A DNA stretch of 47,986 nt. Source: Nitriliruptoraceae bacterium (GTDB lineage Bacteria; Actinomycetota; Nitriliruptoria; Nitriliruptorales; Nitriliruptoraceae). Where the stretch lies: contig PWTE01000056.1 in assembly GCA_003563915.1 (NCBI GenBank), positions 1 through 47,986 on the forward strand, written 5' to 3'. Below are positions 7,042 through 16,480 of the stretch, in pieces. Position 1 is the first letter of the stretch. Every line of letters begins with the position of its first letter. The translations under genes were made by a program, and so were the position numbers. Under the pieces are notes generated by a model. The model was not told the DNA's origin, did no database searches, and saw nothing but the letters and a program-made list of their open reading frames with translations.

Positions 7042-8241
7042 GACGTCGGCGAACAGACCTTCGACGAACAGCTCGGGGTCGAAGGGGGCGAGGTCGTCGA
7101 TGTCCTCACCGAGCCCGACCAGCTTCACGGGGATCCCCAGTTCTCGCTGCACGGCGACGACGATGCCGCCACGGGCTGAACCGTCCAGCTTGGTCAGCAC
7201 GATGCCGGTGACCTCGACCGCCTCGAGGAAGGCCTGCGCCTGAGAGATCCCGTTCTGCCCCGTGGTCGCGTCCAGGACGAGCAGGGTCTCCTCCAGCGGC
7301 CCGGCCTGCTTCTCCATCACCCGCTTGACCTTGCCGAGCTCATCCATCAGCTCGCGCTTGTTCTGCAGCCGGCCGGCGGTGTCGACGATCAACAGGTCCG
7401 CGTCCCGACCCGTCGCGGCGTCATAGGCCTCGTAGGCCACCGAGGCCGGATCGGCCCCCTCGTCCTTGCGGACCAGGTGCGCACCGGTGCGCTGCGCCCA
7501 GATGCCGAGCTGCTCGGCTGCCGCAGCCCGGAAGGTGTCCGCGGCCGCCAGCACGACGGTGCGGTCCTCGCGCTGCTCGATCGCCGCCAGTTTGCCGATC
7601 GAGGTGGTCTTGCCGGTCCCGTTGACACCGGTCACCAACCACACCGTCGGGCCGGCGTCGGTCGCTCGGGCGAGGCTGCGGTCGGCCGACCCCAGCGCGT
7701 TGCGGAGCTCCTCCTTGAGCAGTTCCAGGACGGCCTCGGCGGTGACGGCCCCTTCCTCGCGGCTGCGTCGCTTGAGTTCCTCGACGATCTCCATCGTCGC
7801 GGTGACGCCGACATCGGCCGTGATCAGGGCTTCCTCGAGCCCTTCCCAGGCGTCGTCATCGACACCTCGGCCGAAGAGGTCCAGGACCGACGCACCGAGG
7901 ACGTTGCGCGTCTTCGACAGACGGCGACGGAACCGCTCCCCGAGCGGCAGCACCTCCTCGACCGGTGGCGCCTCCGCCGGCTCCTCGACCGGGGGTTCCT
8001 CCACGAGGTCCGCCGGGGTGTCCGGCACCTCCGGTAGGGTCTCGAGGTCCTCGAGGTCCTCGACGTCGGTGCTCGCCAGGGGCCCCTCCGAAGCCGTGGC
8101 CTCCCGGTCGTCGCGGCGCTCAGCCGTCTCCGTACCCCCCGACCTGCGGCGGTTGGCGCCGACCAGGACCGCCGCGAGCAGGATGGCGAGGATCGCCACC
8201 ACGATGCTGGTCGTGGAGACGGTGTCGAGGAACTCGAGCAC
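7033..8241 (-). CDS. ftsY: Signal recognition particle receptor FtsY
   Basis: FtsY is the membrane receptor for the Ffh ribonucleoprotein. The 402-residue protein starts with a membrane helix (about residues 11-29, TSIVVAILAILLAAVLVG), the actinobacterial form. An acidic Pro/Glu-rich linker (about 50-98) follows, then the NG domain. The P-loop GVNGTGKT is at 205-212, with DTAGRLQNKRELMDELGK and TKLDGSARGG further on. The start is GTG at 8241 with AAAGG upstream. It lies 48 bp after smc on the same strand, as in Mycobacterium and Streptomyces. Its last codons lie in the tandem duplication described at 6990-7041. Confidence 0.96.
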   Translation of the reverse strand: MLEFLDTVSTTSIVVAILAILLAAVLVGANRRRSGGTETAERRDDREATASEGPLASTDVEDLEDLETLPEVPDTPADLVEEPPVEEPAEAPPVEEVLPLGERFRRRLSKTRNVLGASVLDLFGRGVDDDAWEGLEEALITADVGVTATMEIVEELKRRSREEGAVTAEAVLELLKEELRNALGSADRSLARATDAGPTVWLVTGVNGTGKTTSIGKLAAIEQREDRTVVLAAADTFRAAAAEQLGIWAQRTGAHLVRKDEGADPASVAYEAYDAATGRDADLLIVDTAGRLQNKRELMDELGKVKRVMEKQAGPLEETLLVLDATTGQNGISQAQAFLEAVEVTGIVLTKLDGSARGGIVVAVQRELGIPVKLVGLGEDIDDLAPFDPELFVEGLFADVAR

Positions 8242-8289
8242 TGCGGGAACCTTTCGGTGTCGCGGCCGCTTCGTCGCCGCGGCGTCAGA

Positions 8290-11200
8290 TCACCCGACGG
8301 GTGAGGGTTGCTCCTCAGCCAGCGCGGTCACGTCACCGAGGGCCTCGGTCGGGGCGTCGCTCGCGCGCTCCTCGAGGGTGCCGTGCGGATCGGTAGGGGT
8401 CGCCTCCTCACGCAGCCGCTCCGCCACGACCTTGGTCACCGCGTCCGGCCCCATGGTGATGCCGTAGAGCACGTCCGCGATCTCCATGGACCGCTTCTGG
8501 TGGGTGACCATGATGATCTGGGCGTGGCCACGGAACGAGCGGATCACCCTGAGTAGCCGTTGCAGGTTCACGTCGTCCAAGGCGGCGTCGACCTCGTCGA
8601 GGACGTAGAAGGGCGACGGTCGGGCACGGAAGATCGCGAACACGAACGCCAGCACGGTCAGCGACCGCTCGCCGCCGGACAGCAGCGACAGTCGGGTCAC
8701 CTTCTTCCCGGGAGGCCGTGCTTCCACCTCGATGCCTGCCGTGAGCAGGTCGTCCTCGCCGGTCAACACCAACCGGCCGTGACCGCCGGGGAACACCGTC
8801 GAGAAGGTCAGCTCGAACTCGCGGGCGACGTCGTCGAAGGCCGCCTTGAACACCTCACGGATGCGCTCGTCGACCGCGACCACGACCTCCTCGAGGTCCC
8901 GCCTGGAACGACGCAGATCATCGAGCTGGTCCGAGAGGAAGGCGTGGCGCTCCTCGAGGGCCTTGAACTCCTCGAGCGCCAACGGGTTGACCCGCCCGAG
9001 GAGCCCGATCTTGCGTACGAGCACGTCCTCGCGCTCGGTCAGTGCGTCCTGATCGTAGGAGGCCGCATCCGGGTGCTCCGCCGCCACCTCCTCGGGGTCC
9101 AGGGACAGCTCCGAGCGGATGCGCGCCGTGACCGCTTCCAGCCGCTGACGCACCTCGGCGCGTCGCAACTCCGCGGCATGGCGTTGCTCGCGGAGCGTGT
9201 CGAGTTCGGTGCCGATCCGGGACAGTTCGTCGCGCGCGCCGTGCAGCGCCCGCCGGGTGCTCGCGTGTTCCTCCTGCAACCGATCCCGGCGCGCGACCGC
9301 CTCCTCGATCGTGCTCTCCAGCTCGGTCAACGCCGCACGGGCCACGATCGCGAGCTCCCCGCACCGTTCGATCCCCTGGCGGCGCGCTTCGCGGCGACGG
9401 GCCGCTTCCTCCAGCGCGGACTCCACCTCGTCAGCTTCCCGGCGCAGATCCTCCTCCTGGAGTTCGAGGTGACGGACCTGTTCGGTGGTGCGCTCGACAC
9501 GGACCCGGGCTTCGAGTTCGCGTTCGCGCGCGGCCTCGACCGCAGCATCGAGTTCTGCGGCGACGTCGTCGGTGGGCTCGTCATCGATCGGCTCTGCCTC
9601 GGCCTCCGGCCCACGTCCGTGGAGCTCGGACAGCGCAGCCCGGTCGCGCTCCAGCACGCTCTCGAGCTCCTGCTCCTGCGCCGCGACGACCTCACGCTGG
9701 GTCCGCAGCGAGTGCAGTTCCTTGTTGAGCCGAGCGAGGCGCTCCGCTGCCCCGGTGATGCGCGCGTCGGACTCGTTGATCCGTTCCGTCGCGACCGCGA
9801 GCTCCTGCTTCGCGGTGGCCAACCGTTGCTCCGCGGCCGCGCGCTGGTCCGCGATGGCCGTCAACCGCGCTTCCAGTTCGCTGGCGCGGGCCTCGGCCTG
9901 ATCGGCGGCCGTGGCGGTCAGGACGGCGGAACGTTCGGGTGACCCTCCAGCTCGGTAGCCGTGAGGGCCGGCCAGATCGCCGTCCACCGTCACGAAGGTC
10001 AGGTCGGGATCACGACCGTGGAGGAGCACCGCGGCGTCCCAGTCGGGCACGATGAAGGTGTCGGCGAGCAGGCGTCGGAGTGCTGCCACCACCCCGTCCG
10101 CGGTGTCCGAAGCGTCGGCCGGCTCCAGGAGGTCGGCGACCGGCGTCGCACCGGCGCCATCCAGACGGGCGGAGGTCTCCTCGTCGCGGATGCCGACGGA
10201 CCGGACCTCCTGACGCGCTGCCAGCACGATCGCACGACCGCCTCCCTGCTCGCGGAGCCACGCGACCGCACGGCGCGCCCGCTCGGGGGTCGTGACGACG
10301 ACGGCTTCCCCGAGCGGACCGAGGGCAGCGGCGACCGCGGCGTCGTGTCCAGGGGCGACGCGAACGTGGTCCGCGACCGGGCCGAGCACCCCCTCGAGGT
10401 CGGCATCGAGCAGGGCGGAGGTCCCGCCATCCGACTCGGCGACCGCGGCACGCAGCGCCTCGGCGCGGGCGGCCTGCGAGGAGCGCTCTGCCTCCAGCTC
10501 GCGCGCTTCAGAGGTGAGCGCCTCGACCTGCTCCGCGCGTTCGCTGACCGCGGCTTCCGCGGCCTCCAGGGTCGCGGTCAGGTCGACCTCGCTGACATCC
10601 AGCCGGTGGATCTCCTCCTGCACGGCTGCGACGTCGCGTTCGGCCTCCTGCGTCCGACCATCCAGACTGGACAGTGTCGAGCTGACGCGACCGAGCTCGG
10701 CGTCCGCCGACGCGATGGCCCCCCGCAACGCCGACACCTCGCCTTCCCAGCGGAGCACCCGTTCGCGTTGCTCGGCGCGGCGGCGGCGCTCAGCCTGGAG
10801 TTCCTGCTCGTGCAGCCGGCGCGCTTGCTCCGCGTCACGACGATCGGTGACACGGGAATCCAGGACGTCCCGTGCTGCCGTCAGCTCGTCCTCCCGTTGC
10901 GCCCGCTGGTCGCCGAGACGCTCAGCCTGGGCCCGCAGCTCCTCGGGCGGCCGTCCTGCCAGGGGCTCCTCCACGTACTCGACGAGGTGACGACGCCTGG
11001 CCTCGATCAGATCGGCGGTGCCGCGCAGCCGCTCCTGCAGGGAGGTCAGGCCGTAGGAGTCGGACTGAGCCCTGTCCACCTCCGACCCCAGCCGGGCCAG
11101 TTCCTGCTCCAGGTCGTCGACCCGAGACTGCGAGGCATCGCGCTGAGCGGTCGCGGCACCGAGTTCCGAGGCGGTCCGATCGTCGTCGCGGCCCTGCTCG

Positions 11201-11955
11201 TCGGCTCGTCGGGTGAGCTCGGCGAGTTCACGGGCTGCGAGCTTGACCCTGGCCTCGCGCAGCTCCGCCTGCAACGCGGCGTGCCGGTCAGCTGCTTCCG
11301 CCTGACGTTCCAACGGGCGGAGCTGACGACGCAGCTCGCGCAGGACCGTGCGGAGTTTGTCGATGTGGCCATCGACCTGCTCGAGCTTGCGCAGCGCCCG
11401 TTCGCGTCGACGACGGTGCTTGAGGATGCCCGCGGCTTCCTCGATGTAGCGGCGTCGTTCCTCGGGTTTCGCGTTCAGGATCTCGTCGAGCTGGCCCTGG
11501 CCCACGATCGTGTGCAGCTCACGCCCGAGACCGGTATCCGAGAGCAGTTCCTGCACGTCGAGCGCCCGGACCTCCTCACCGTTGATCTGGTAGGAGGTCT
11601 CACCATCGTTGTGGATGGTGCGGGCGACCCGGACCTCGCTGAACTGTGCGGCACTGTGCGCGGTGCCGAGCCCGGTCGCGGAGAGCTGACCTTGCGAGTT
11701 GTCGATCACGATCTCGACGTGGGCGCGACCGGCGGCGTTGCGGGTGGGTGAGCCGGCGAAGATCACGTCGGACATCGCGCCCCCACGCACCTTCTTCGCG
11801 GAGTGCGTACCGAGCACCCAGGAGAGGGCGTCGACGACGTTCGACTTGCCCGACCCGTTCGGCCCCACTATGACCGTGATGCCGGGCTCGACCTCGAGCA
11901 CGGTGCGGTCCGCGAAGGACTTGAACCCACGCATCGAGAGGGACCTGAGGAACAC
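8290..11955 (-). CDS. smc: Chromosome segregation ATPase SMC
   Basis: SMC is the condensin subunit that extrudes DNA loops with ScpA/ScpB. At 1221 residues it is full length. The N-terminal head has Walker A GPNGSGKSNVVDALSWVLG at 31-49. Two long coiled coils rich in Glu, Arg, Ala and Leu flank a hinge at roughly residues 515-660 (GVLGPVADHVRVAPGHDAAV, PHGYRAGG). The C-terminal head carries the signature LSLLSGGERSLT near 1090 and Walker B FYVLDEVDAALDD near 1113. The start is GTG at 11955 with GGAGG four bases upstream. It sits between the small coiled-coil gene and ftsY, the usual order. Confidence 0.98.
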   Translation of the reverse strand: MFLRSLSMRGFKSFADRTVLEVEPGITVIVGPNGSGKSNVVDALSWVLGTHSAKKVRGGAMSDVIFAGSPTRNAAGRAHVEIVIDNSQGQLSATGLGTAHSAAQFSEVRVARTIHNDGETSYQINGEEVRALDVQELLSDTGLGRELHTIVGQGQLDEILNAKPEERRRYIEEAAGILKHRRRRERALRKLEQVDGHIDKLRTVLRELRRQLRPLERQAEAADRHAALQAELREARVKLAARELAELTRRADEQGRDDDRTASELGAATAQRDASQSRVDDLEQELARLGSEVDRAQSDSYGLTSLQERLRGTADLIEARRRHLVEYVEEPLAGRPPEELRAQAERLGDQRAQREDELTAARDVLDSRVTDRRDAEQARRLHEQELQAERRRRAEQRERVLRWEGEVSALRGAIASADAELGRVSSTLSSLDGRTQEAERDVAAVQEEIHRLDVSEVDLTATLEAAEAAVSERAEQVEALTSEARELEAERSSQAARAEALRAAVAESDGGTSALLDADLEGVLGPVADHVRVAPGHDAAVAAALGPLGEAVVVTTPERARRAVAWLREQGGGRAIVLAARQEVRSVGIRDEETSARLDGAGATPVADLLEPADASDTADGVVAALRRLLADTFIVPDWDAAVLLHGRDPDLTFVTVDGDLAGPHGYRAGGSPERSAVLTATAADQAEARASELEARLTAIADQRAAAEQRLATAKQELAVATERINESDARITGAAERLARLNKELHSLRTQREVVAAQEQELESVLERDRAALSELHGRGPEAEAEPIDDEPTDDVAAELDAAVEAARERELEARVRVERTTEQVRHLELQEEDLRREADEVESALEEAARRREARRQGIERCGELAIVARAALTELESTIEEAVARRDRLQEEHASTRRALHGARDELSRIGTELDTLREQRHAAELRRAEVRQRLEAVTARIRSELSLDPEEVAAEHPDAASYDQDALTEREDVLVRKIGLLGRVNPLALEEFKALEERHAFLSDQLDDLRRSRRDLEEVVVAVDERIREVFKAAFDDVAREFELTFSTVFPGGHGRLVLTGEDDLLTAGIEVEARPPGKKVTRLSLLSGGERSLTVLAFVFAIFRARPSPFYVLDEVDAALDDVNLQRLLRVIRSFRGHAQIIMVTHQKRSMEIADVLYGITMGPDAVTKVVAERLREEATPTDPHGTLEERASDAPTEALGDVTALAEEQPSPVG

Positions 11956-12055
11956 GCTGCCTCCACAGGCGCGCGCGGCGCATCGACGGCGGGGTTGCAG
12001 ACGTCGCAGCCTAGCGACGTCGCACCGCCACTCGCGGACGGTGCCCCGTTGTCGG

Positions 12056-12229
12056 TCAGCTGTGGGCGGGCTCGCGCTCGTCGGCGGTCAGCTCGCGTTG
12101 CTCCCGAGCGGCCTCGGCCTCGGCCAGTGCACGCTCGAGTTCGGCGACGCGCTGCCGGAGTACACGGACCTCGTCCAGCAGTCGCACGCTGGACGGGGCG
12201 ACGTGGGTGCCCAAGAGGGCCTTGCCCAT
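12056..12229 (-). CDS. Small coiled-coil protein (57 aa) upstream of smc
   Basis: The ATG at 12229 has a strong ribosome binding site (GGGAGG, seven bases upstream) and begins MGKALLGTHVAPSSVRLLDE. The rest is a heptad-like helix (VRVLRQRVAELERALAEAEA) and a charged end. A long in-frame extension upstream is not supported because it would cover the 196-bp gap with unlikely sequence. Small proteins starting MGKALLG and ending in a short coiled coil occur in other actinobacteria as far as I recall; the function is unknown. The position just before smc is only suggestive. Confidence 0.7.
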   Translation of the reverse strand: MGKALLGTHVAPSSVRLLDEVRVLRQRVAELERALAEAEAAREQRELTADEREPAHS

Positions 12230-12426
12230 CCTCGTTCCTCCCTGGTCCTCAGGTTCAGCAGGTGTCCGGTCCAGCAGGTATCCGGGCGCGTCCACCGCTC
12301 TGAGGAGCGCCGCCAGCTTCGGCATGCGAACACGACGGACCGCCAGGCGCCGTTCGTGGACGAGCCTACCGGAGCGCTGACCTGCCCGTCCAGGGACCAA
12401 CGGCCACGACCGCCGTGGGGCACCCC

Positions 12427-12720
12427 TCAGGACCCCGGTGCCTGCCGGACCTCGAACCGATCCAGCCCGCGCAACGGCTCGTCGCTCCCGTCGACATCGG
12501 TGACCTCCGCCGACGGTGGACCACCGGTCATGATCCACGCCTCCACGGTCTCCACCGCGTCGGCATCCCCTTCGAGCCAGGCTTCCACCGCACCGTCGGC
12601 GCGGTTCGCGACCCATCCCGCGATGCCCTGCTCACGAGCCACCTGGCGGGTCGATGCGCGGAAGAACACCCCCTGCACGCGGCCGTGGATCACCAGGTGT
12701 CGCGCCACCTGTTTCGCCAT
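12427..12720 (-). CDS. acyP: Acylphosphatase
   Basis: This 97-residue protein hydrolyses carboxyl-phosphate bonds such as acetyl phosphate. The phosphate-binding loop HGRVQGVFFR holds the catalytic Arg (R21), and GWVANRADGAVEAWLEG holds the catalytic Asn (N39). It lies 26 bp after the Fpg-like gene, the same neighbour order (fpg, acyP, smc) as in Mycobacterium tuberculosis. A 196-bp gap without recognisable coding sequence follows it. Confidence 0.95.
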   Translation of the reverse strand: MAKQVARHLVIHGRVQGVFFRASTRQVAREQGIAGWVANRADGAVEAWLEGDADAVETVEAWIMTGGPPSAEVTDVDGSDEPLRGLDRFEVRQAPGS

Positions 12721-12746
12721 CTGACGTCCCCTCGTCCCTCAGGAAC

Positions 12747-13592
12747 TCAGATCATGCACTGGTCACAGTGGTAGGTGTACACGCCCTTCTTGATCCGGGT
12801 ACGCAGGATCGGCTTGCGGCAGCGCGAGCAGGGCAGCCCTGCTCGACCGAAGACACGGAGGTGTTCCGCGGCCTCACCCTCGTCGTCGATCGCCGCATCC
12901 ACCTCGACCTCGTCCAGGGAGGAGCCGGCGGCCTTCATAGCGGCGACGAGGACCTCCTGCATCGCACGGTAGAGCCGTCGGATCTCCTGGGTCGACAACG
13001 AGGCCGAAGCGCGATCGTGCCGCAGACCCGCCTCCCACAGGATCTCATCGCTGTAGACGGGGCCGAGTCCCGCGATCCGCGCCGGGTCGGTCAGGACGAG
13101 CTTGAGCGGGCCGTGAGCATCGGCCAGGAACCGCCCGAACTCCATCCAGGTCGGATTGTCGTCCAAGGGGTCGAGCGCATCGGGTGACACCCCTGCCGCC
13201 TCGAGCGCTTCCTCCGTCGGCACCACACCGGTCGAGATCGAGGGGTCGCCGCCCACCTCGGAGAGGTGGATCGCCCCGCCGATGGTGAAGGTCACGACCA
13301 GGTGCGTGTCGGCACCGGGCTGTTCGCTGGCGGTCTCCCGGTGCAGCGAACCCTCGTCACCCGCATCGATCACCCAGGTCAGGTCCTCGTCGAGGTCGAT
13401 GAACAGGACGGTGCCACGACGACGAACCGCCTCGACCTTCCGGCCCTCCAGCGCCTTGACGAGTTCCGGGCGGGTGCGGTGGAACGGCCGCACGATGCTG
13501 GCCGTCTGCACGATCACGTCCTTGACGCGCTTGCCGACGATCTCCTTCTCGAGATCCCTGCGCAGTACCTCGACCTCGGGGAGTTCGAGCAC
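12747..13592 (-). CDS. Fpg/Nei-family DNA glycosylase-like protein with altered catalytic residues
   Basis: By length (281 residues), position between rnc and acyP, H2TH region and C-terminal zinc finger (C255, C258, C276, C279) this is the mutM/fpg homologue. Standard enzymes start Met-Pro-Glu-Leu-Pro-Glu and use the exposed Pro as nucleophile; this one starts GTG CTC GAA, so Leu replaces that Pro. The conserved Lys after RRG is Thr (VRRRGTVLFIDL, T61). The GIGN-type Asn is Pro (AGLGPVYSDEIL, P178). The zinc-finger Arg is Val (KKGVYTYHC, V271). The Glu after the lost Pro is kept. It may be a DNA-binding protein without classical glycosylase/lyase activity. The GTG start leaves no room for another N-terminus. 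Confidence 0.85.
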   Translation of the reverse strand: MLELPEVEVLRRDLEKEIVGKRVKDVIVQTASIVRPFHRTRPELVKALEGRKVEAVRRRGTVLFIDLDEDLTWVIDAGDEGSLHRETASEQPGADTHLVVTFTIGGAIHLSEVGGDPSISTGVVPTEEALEAAGVSPDALDPLDDNPTWMEFGRFLADAHGPLKLVLTDPARIAGLGPVYSDEILWEAGLRHDRASASLSTQEIRRLYRAMQEVLVAAMKAAGSSLDEVEVDAAIDDEGEAAEHLRVFGRAGLPCSRCRKPILRTRIKKGVYTYHCDQCMI

Positions 13593-13697
13593 CGGATCGC
13601 CCTTCCGTCAGGCAGCGTGGGTCCGACGAGCGCGTCGGACCGCAGTGAGCGACCGACACGGCCCTGGGAAGCTAGCCGACGGGGTCAAACCAGCCGA

Positions 13698-14435
13698 TCA
13701 TCCGTCCGCGACCAGGGCCCGGTGTGCTTGACGTGCGGCGCGCTGTTCCGCCTGCTTCTTGCTCCGTCCGGCCCCGCGACCGAGCACCTGCCCGTCGATG
13801 TGGACCTCCGCCGTGAACGTCTTGGCGTGATCGGGACCCTCGTCACAGACCACGTACCGCGGCAACATCTCGAACCTGGCCGCGCTCAGTTCCTGCAGGC
13901 TCGTCTTGTAGTCGAGGGCGGCCTCGCTCTCGGCCAGCTCACCCAGCCGTTCAGCGAACAGACGCTGGACCAGGTCGTAGGCGGTCGCGAAGCCCTGATC
14001 GAGGTACACGGCCCCCAGGATCGCTTCGAGGGTGTCGGCGAGGATCGAGTCCTTGTCCGCCCCGCCTGAGGCAGCTTCGCCACGGCCGAGCTTGACGTAG
14101 CCACCGAGATCCAGCCCCCTGGCGATCTCTGCCAGCGTCTCACTGCGGACCGCGGCGGCTCGCAACTTGGCCAGCCGACCTTCCTGGTCGTCGGGATGGT
14201 CGTTGTAGATCTCGTCGGTGACGACCAACCCCAGCACGGCATCACCCAGGAACTCCAGCCGCTCGTTCGTCGGCAGGCCACCGTGTTCGAACGCGAAGGA
14301 GCGGTGGGTGAGAGCCTGGTCGAGCAACGAGACCTCGTCGAGATGCACGTCCAGCACGGCCGCGAGCTCCGCGGCCGTGCTCGGCGTGCCCTCGTCGTGT
14401 CTCAGCTCACTCGACCTCGAGGACGACGCGACCAT
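13698..14435 (-). CDS. rnc: Ribonuclease III
   Basis: RNase III cleaves double-stranded RNA and processes rRNA precursors. The catalytic domain has the signature [20 protein letters not shown] and the second acidic cluster [20 protein letters not shown]. The C-terminal double-stranded-RNA-binding domain ends [19 protein letters not shown]. The start is uncertain: the ATG at 14435 overlaps rpmF by 29 bp and has a poor ribosome binding site. A CTG at 14405, just after the rpmF stop and behind GAGG, is an alternative that would give a more usual length. It is followed by the Fpg-like gene. Confidence 0.93.
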   Translation of the reverse strand: MVASSSRSSELRHDEGTPSTAAELAAVLDVHLDEVSLLDQALTHRSFAFEHGGLPTNERLEFLGDAVLGLVVTDEIYNDHPDDQEGRLAKLRAAAVRSETLAEIARGLDLGGYVKLGRGEAASGGADKDSILADTLEAILGAVYLDQGFATAYDLVQRLFAERLGELAESEAALDYKTSLQELSAARFEMLPRYVVCDEGPDHAKTFTAEVHIDGQVLGRGAGRSKKQAEQRAARQAHRALVADG

Positions 14436-14586
14436 CGTAGGTGCCACAGGTAGCGCACACGGTGTGCGGGCGGGTCGGCGCCTTGCACCGTGGGCAGGTC
14501 GCGTAGGTAGGTGCGCTGGTCTTGAGCCACTGCGCCTTGCGGTGGCGGGTGCGCGAGCGCGACAGCTTCCGCTTCGGAACGGCCAT
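14407..14586 (-). CDS. rpmF: 50S ribosomal protein L32
   Basis: This 59-residue zinc-ribbon protein begins [20 protein letters not shown]. Four cysteines are in two pairs ([17 protein letters not shown]), so it is the zinc-binding (C+) form. The start has an excellent ribosome binding site, AAGGAGGAG, six bases upstream. It lies between DUF177 and rnc, the order found in most bacteria. Confidence 0.97.
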   Translation of the reverse strand: MAVPKRKLSRSRTRHRKAQWLKTSAPTYATCPRCKAPTRPHTVCATCGTYDGRVVLEVE

Positions 14587-14669
14587 CGTCGGCTCCTCCT
14601 TGGTTGACCCCGCGGCGCGGGGGATGAGTTCGGACAGGCTAGGCGTGGGAAGGGTGACCGACCAGGGGG

Positions 14670-15206
14670 TCACTCCGCGGGCAGGTCCAGCTCGGCGAGG
14701 GCGGCCCAACGCGGGTCGATCCCCTCATCCGCACCGTGACCACAGTCCTCCCGGTTGCGGTCGGTCCCGCAGGTCGGACACAGCCCCTGGCAGTCGTCGC
14801 GGCACAGGATACGCACCGGCAGGTCGATGATGAGCGCGTCGCGCACCATCGTCGACAGATCGATCGCGGTGGCGTCGTCCACCAGTTCGTACCCGGGTTC
14901 GAGTTCGTCGTCCTCGTCCACCTGCTTGGCGGGGTCGAGGAACAGCTCAGCGACCTGGACCTCGCGCTCGATCGTCTGCGGCTCCAGACACCGCGCGCAA
15001 CCGAGGATCAGGGTGAAGCCGAGTGATCCGCGAACCAGGATCCCATCGACCACGCTGTCCAGGTGGAGGTCCAGCTCGATCGGATCCTGCACGGCTCCCT
15101 CGGCGGTACCCCACGGGTCGTCCCCGAACTCGTCCGCCGGCACCGCGACGCTGACCGGCCGGGTGGCACCCGGCTGGTCGACGATGTCGGTGATGGTGAT
15201 GCGCAC
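14670..15206 (-). CDS. DUF177/YceD family protein
   Basis: YceD-family proteins precede rpmF in most bacteria and are tied to 23S rRNA accumulation. The 178 residues show LGCARCLEP in the middle and the C-terminal cysteine cluster LCRDDCQGLCPTCGTDRN followed by EDCGH, the typical metal-binding signature. The start is GTG at 15206 with GGAG nine bases upstream. A TGGTACCGT (minus strand, 15330-15338) fits an extended -10 box for a DUF177-rpmF-rnc transcript, but the -35 is weak. Confidence 0.92.
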   Translation of the reverse strand: MRITITDIVDQPGATRPVSVAVPADEFGDDPWGTAEGAVQDPIELDLHLDSVVDGILVRGSLGFTLILGCARCLEPQTIEREVQVAELFLDPAKQVDEDDELEPGYELVDDATAIDLSTMVRDALIIDLPVRILCRDDCQGLCPTCGTDRNREDCGHGADEGIDPRWAALAELDLPAE

Positions 15207-15356
15207 AGCAGCAAGCTCCGGAGGGGGCGAGGCCCGGACAGGTTCGAGGTCGGCGGCGGGAGGGCCGGAGAGCGGCCCGAACGCCGGCGAGGAGACACGA
15301 CGGCGGCACGGATGCCGCGCGGACCGCGTACGGTACCACAGGCGTACGGGGGCACG

Positions 15357-15899
15357 TCAGGAACGGGGCTGGCGGTCCTCGTCGAAGCTGTCGATGTCGA
15401 GGTCGCTGTCCTCGGCCAGATCGTCGGCCTCCGAGGCACCTCGCAGCTTCGCGCGCCCGCGCTCCACGGCGCCGAGGGTCTTGTTCAGCACCACTTCGAA
15501 GTTCGCGAGCTTCGCGTCGACGTAGTCCTCGGCCTCCAGCCGGATGCGCCGCGCGTGTTCGCGCGCGTCCTCCACGATCCGCTCCGCCTCGCCGGCGGCG
15601 GTCTGCACGACCTCCTCGCGTGAGACCAGCCGATCGCGCTCGGCCTTGCCATCGGAGATCAGGCGGTCGGCATCGGCCTGTGCACGCTCCAGGATCTCGT
15701 CCCGTTCGCGGATGACCCAGCGGGCTTGGGTGAGCTCGTCGGGCAGCGCCTCGCGCAGGTCGTGCATCAGCCCGTCGACCTCCGCCCGGTTGAGCATGAT
15801 CGACGCCGACAGGGGCACCGCCTTGGCCTCGGCGACGAGGCGCTCGAGCTCGTGGAGCTTCGCCTCGACGTCCAGGGGGACGCCACGTTGTTCGGACAT
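15357..15899 (-). CDS. DivIVA-like coiled-coil protein (Rv2927c type)
   Basis: This 180-residue, highly charged protein is mostly helical. After a short N-terminus (DVEAKLHELERLVAEAKAVP) it runs as a long coiled coil (RWVIRERDEILERAQADADR, EAERIVEDAREHARRIRLEA). It ends in an acidic tail (DDLAEDSDLDIDSFDEDRQ). Its place between coaD and DUF177/rpmF matches Rv2927c of M. tuberculosis, a DivIVA-domain protein tied to cell division and growth. The ATG at 15899 has GGAAG six bases upstream. An F0F1 b-subunit-like assignment is also possible from composition alone, but the context argues against it. Confidence 0.8.
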   Translation of the reverse strand: MSEQRGVPLDVEAKLHELERLVAEAKAVPLSASIMLNRAEVDGLMHDLREALPDELTQARWVIRERDEILERAQADADRLISDGKAERDRLVSREEVVQTAAGEAERIVEDAREHARRIRLEAEDYVDAKLANFEVVLNKTLGAVERGRAKLRGASEADDLAEDSDLDIDSFDEDRQPRS

Positions 15900-15985
15900 C
15901 TTGGCTTCCGGTCGGAGTTGGTGCGGGGACTGCGCGTGAGCGTAGCGCTCACCGGGGGCAGCCCCGCGCTGCCGGGACCGGCCGT

Positions 15986-16480
15986 TCAGCCCTCGTCGCT
16001 GGTCTCCGCGAGCCTGGTCCGCAGCGCCATCTCGACGCGGTCTGGCATCGTCCCGTCGATGCTGCCGCCGAGTCGCGCGACCTCCTTGACCAGCGAGCTC
16101 GACAGGTACGAGTGCTCGGGGCTGGTCGACATGAACACCGTCTCGACGCCGCCGATGCGCTGGTTCATCTGCGCCATCTGGAGCTCGTACTCGAAGTCGC
16201 TGACCGCTCGCAGCCCCTTGCAGATGATCCCGATGTCGCGATCACGACAGAAATCGACCAGCAGGCCGCGGAACCGCTCGGCGCGCACGTTCGGCAGGTC
16301 CGCCGTCTCCCCCTCGATCAGGTCGAGCCGCTCCTCGATCGGGAACAACGGCCGCTTGTTCGGGTTGTCCACGACCGCGACGACCACCTCGTCGAAACTC
16401 CTGGCCGCACGGTGGATGATGTCGAGGTGGCCCATCGTGATCGGGTCGAAGCTGCCGGGACACACGACGCGGATGGTCAT
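15986..16480 (-). CDS. coaD: Phosphopantetheine adenylyltransferase
   Basis: CoaD makes dephospho-CoA from 4'-phosphopantetheine and ATP, the fourth step of CoA synthesis. The nucleotidyltransferase motif PGSFDPITMGHLD (8-20, TxGH) and GIICKGLRAVSDFEYELQMA are intact. SYLSSSLVKEVARLGG is close to the usual ISSTxxRE motif. At 164 residues the length is normal. The ATG overlaps the rsmD TGA as ATGA. Confidence 0.97.
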   Translation of the reverse strand: MTIRVVCPGSFDPITMGHLDIIHRAARSFDEVVVAVVDNPNKRPLFPIEERLDLIEGETADLPNVRAERFRGLLVDFCRDRDIGIICKGLRAVSDFEYELQMAQMNQRIGGVETVFMSTSPEHSYLSSSLVKEVARLGGSIDGTMPDRVEMALRTRLAETSDEG

